From positions 124,001-188,000 of the forward strand of contig NZ_JAAKZG010000006.1 in assembly GCF_011045115.1 (NCBI RefSeq): a DNA stretch of 64,000 nt, given 5' to 3'. Position numbers and translations under genes: made by a program. This document shows positions 63,955-64,000 of this stretch, piece by piece. Each line of letters opens with the position of its first letter. Positions within the stretch are counted from its first letter, which is position 1. The notes below the pieces were generated by a model. The model saw only the letters and a list, made by a program, of their open reading frames with translations, ran no database searches and had not been told where the DNA came from. This stretch comes from Mesorhizobium zhangyense (lineage in GTDB: Bacteria; Pseudomonadota; Alphaproteobacteria; Rhizobiales; Rhizobiaceae).

Positions 63955-64000
63955 CTACTCCGCCGCTTCCACGAAGCGATGACGCTCGTAAAGGAATTTC
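63955..64000 (-). CDS. C-terminal end of an upstream gene, possibly nitrate ABC transporter ATPase
   Basis: Only the last 14 codons are in the window, KFLYERHRFVEAAE and a stop at 63955-63957, 4 bp before the nirB start. The tight spacing places this gene in the same operon. In related bacteria a nitrate ABC transporter ATPase often precedes nirB, and such proteins end in a similar FLY-rich tail, but 14 residues are not enough to be sure. Confidence 0.5.
   Translation of the reverse strand, partial: KFLYERHRFVEAAE

Overview
The window reads as chromosome of an alphaproteobacterium of the order Hyphomicrobiales, most likely Mesorhizobium or a close relative in the Phyllobacteriaceae. The reasons are high GC, dense sugar ABC-transporter operons, a rhizobial-type L-rhamnose locus (rhaRSTPQUK divergent from rhaDI), NasA-type nitrate assimilation, and GC-rich palindromic intergenic elements. 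I see no rRNA, tRNA, CRISPR array, phage or transposase gene. Both ends cut genes.

Layout. 1-2.8 kb: end of a NitT/TauT-type ABC importer. 2.8-5.5 kb: LysR regulator divergent from an MFS transporter, then a CAP-domain lipoprotein. 5.6-10.9 kb: RND efflux operon with two adaptor lipoproteins. 11.1-12.9 kb: panBC. 12.9-15.0 kb: a compact exosortase-like module with two tiny putative substrates sharing the same C-terminal sorting-like tail, the sortase-like membrane protein and a small anchored partner. 15.0-24.4 kb: uptake and catabolism of an unidentified sugar or polyol (two SDRs, ribose-type ABC transporter, SorC regulator, FGGY kinase, COG4091-type oxidoreductase). 24.6-35.5 kb: the L-rhamnose locus. 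35.6-46.2 kb: acyl-CoA and 2-oxoacid metabolism (AcuI-like reductase, FadR-type regulator, D-2-hydroxyacid dehydrogenase, indolepyruvate-ferredoxin-oxidoreductase-like fusion, NDP-forming acyl-CoA synthetase, enoyl-CoA hydratase). 46.3-48.3 kb: pseudouridine degradation (psuK, psuG). 48.6-53.5 kb: a 2-oxoglutarate/Fe(II) oxygenase followed by a spermidine/putrescine-type ABC transporter. 53.8-57.1 kb: a small ORF and an unrecognised membrane-protein module. 57.3-63.9 kb: nirB-nirD-nasA-cysG for nitrate/nitrite assimilation, followed by the tail of one more upstream gene.

Rhamnose enters through RhaSTPQ with the kinase RhaK, is interconverted by RhaU, isomerised by RhaI, phosphorylated and cleaved by RhaD, whose fused SDR domain handles lactaldehyde; RhaR is the DeoR-type regulator. 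Nitrate is reduced by NasA and NirBD, with siroheme linked to CysG, whose methyltransferase half is truncated here.

Most unusual points: (1) the exosortase-like mini-system with duplicated upstream sequences; (2) a 156-bp palindromic element inserted in frame in nasA, adding 52 residues; (3) a second 156-bp element that contains the start codon of rhaT; (4) the truncated CysG; (5) the uncharacterised four-gene membrane module.
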